DNA from: Spirodela intermedia | Lineage: Eukaryota; Streptophyta; Magnoliopsida; Alismatales; Araceae | Direction: 5' to 3' | DNA length: 64,000 nt | Assembly: GCA_902729315.2 (NCBI GenBank) | Contig: LR746264.1 | Coordinates: 1,721,378 to 1,785,377, forward strand | Shown here: one piece after another, positions 63,823 through 64,000 of the stretch | How positions within the stretch are numbered: the stretch's first letter is position 1 | Layout: every line of letters starts with the position of its first letter | The notes under the pieces: model-generated | What the model was told of the DNA's origin: nothing | Databases searched by the model: none | Seen by the model: only the letters and a program-made list of their open reading frames with translations | Position numbers and translations under genes: made by a program

Positions 63823-64000
63823 CTGGTGCCAGAAACCACCAAATCGAGAAAAAAAATCTTGACTAACCAGATACGGAAACAATAGTTTCAGTTTAGTTTT
63901 AAATTCACATCATATAAATGGAGTCCACATAGTCTCGGTCTTATCACTTAGAGAAATAAAGGCAAAGCAGGATAGGCAATGCCAGATGTAAAACACCACG

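Overview
This window is nuclear DNA from a flowering plant. Its genes are split by GT-AG introns and long AT-rich introns, and (CT/GA)n microsatellites are very abundant. Every recognised gene is plant-specific or plant-type: an acylamino-acid-releasing enzyme, a group C bZIP factor, a PLS-type PPR protein, Mediator subunit 14, two Aux/IAA repressors and symplekin. The species cannot be named from sequence alone. The gene content fits a genome that kept an ancestral angiosperm gene block fairly intact; a non-grass monocot or early-diverging lineage is a guess only.

Layout, left to right. 482-1789 (minus): 5' coding exons of an acylamino-acid-releasing enzyme (AARE), running off the left edge. 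5213-13689 (minus): a seven-exon group C bZIP gene (CPRF2/bZIP63/RISBZ type), with a partial in-frame copy of its zipper exon in the following intron. 18020-20014 (plus): an intronless mitochondrial-type PPR gene resembling Arabidopsis At3g04750. 20840-22336 (plus): a weak candidate for a spliced 50-residue protein. 25942-38199 (minus): complete eight-exon MED14 (STRUWWELPETER). 41026-41968 (minus) and 51334-54083 (plus): a divergent pair of Aux/IAA genes, one short (IAA1-4 type) and one long (IAA7/14/16/17 type), separated by about 9.4 kb of microsatellite-rich DNA. 59219-63822 (minus): the last seven exons of symplekin, running off the right edge.

The gene order matters. As I recall the Arabidopsis map, IAA16, MED14 and the PPR gene are consecutive loci on chromosome 3 (At3g04730-04750), while IAA14, IAA1 and AARE are consecutive on chromosome 4 (At4g14550-14570). 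This window carries both sets together, as expected of an unduplicated or less fractionated ancestral block.

The other notable structures are local duplications: a 124-bp three-copy tandem repeat upstream of the short Aux/IAA gene, a four-copy repeat inside an intron of the long one, diverged tandem duplications in intergenic DNA, and an exon-like open frame antisense in a MED14 intron. No RNA gene, CRISPR array or intact transposon was found. Exon boundaries were set by hand from splice motifs, reading phase and remembered family sequences; UTRs are not defined.
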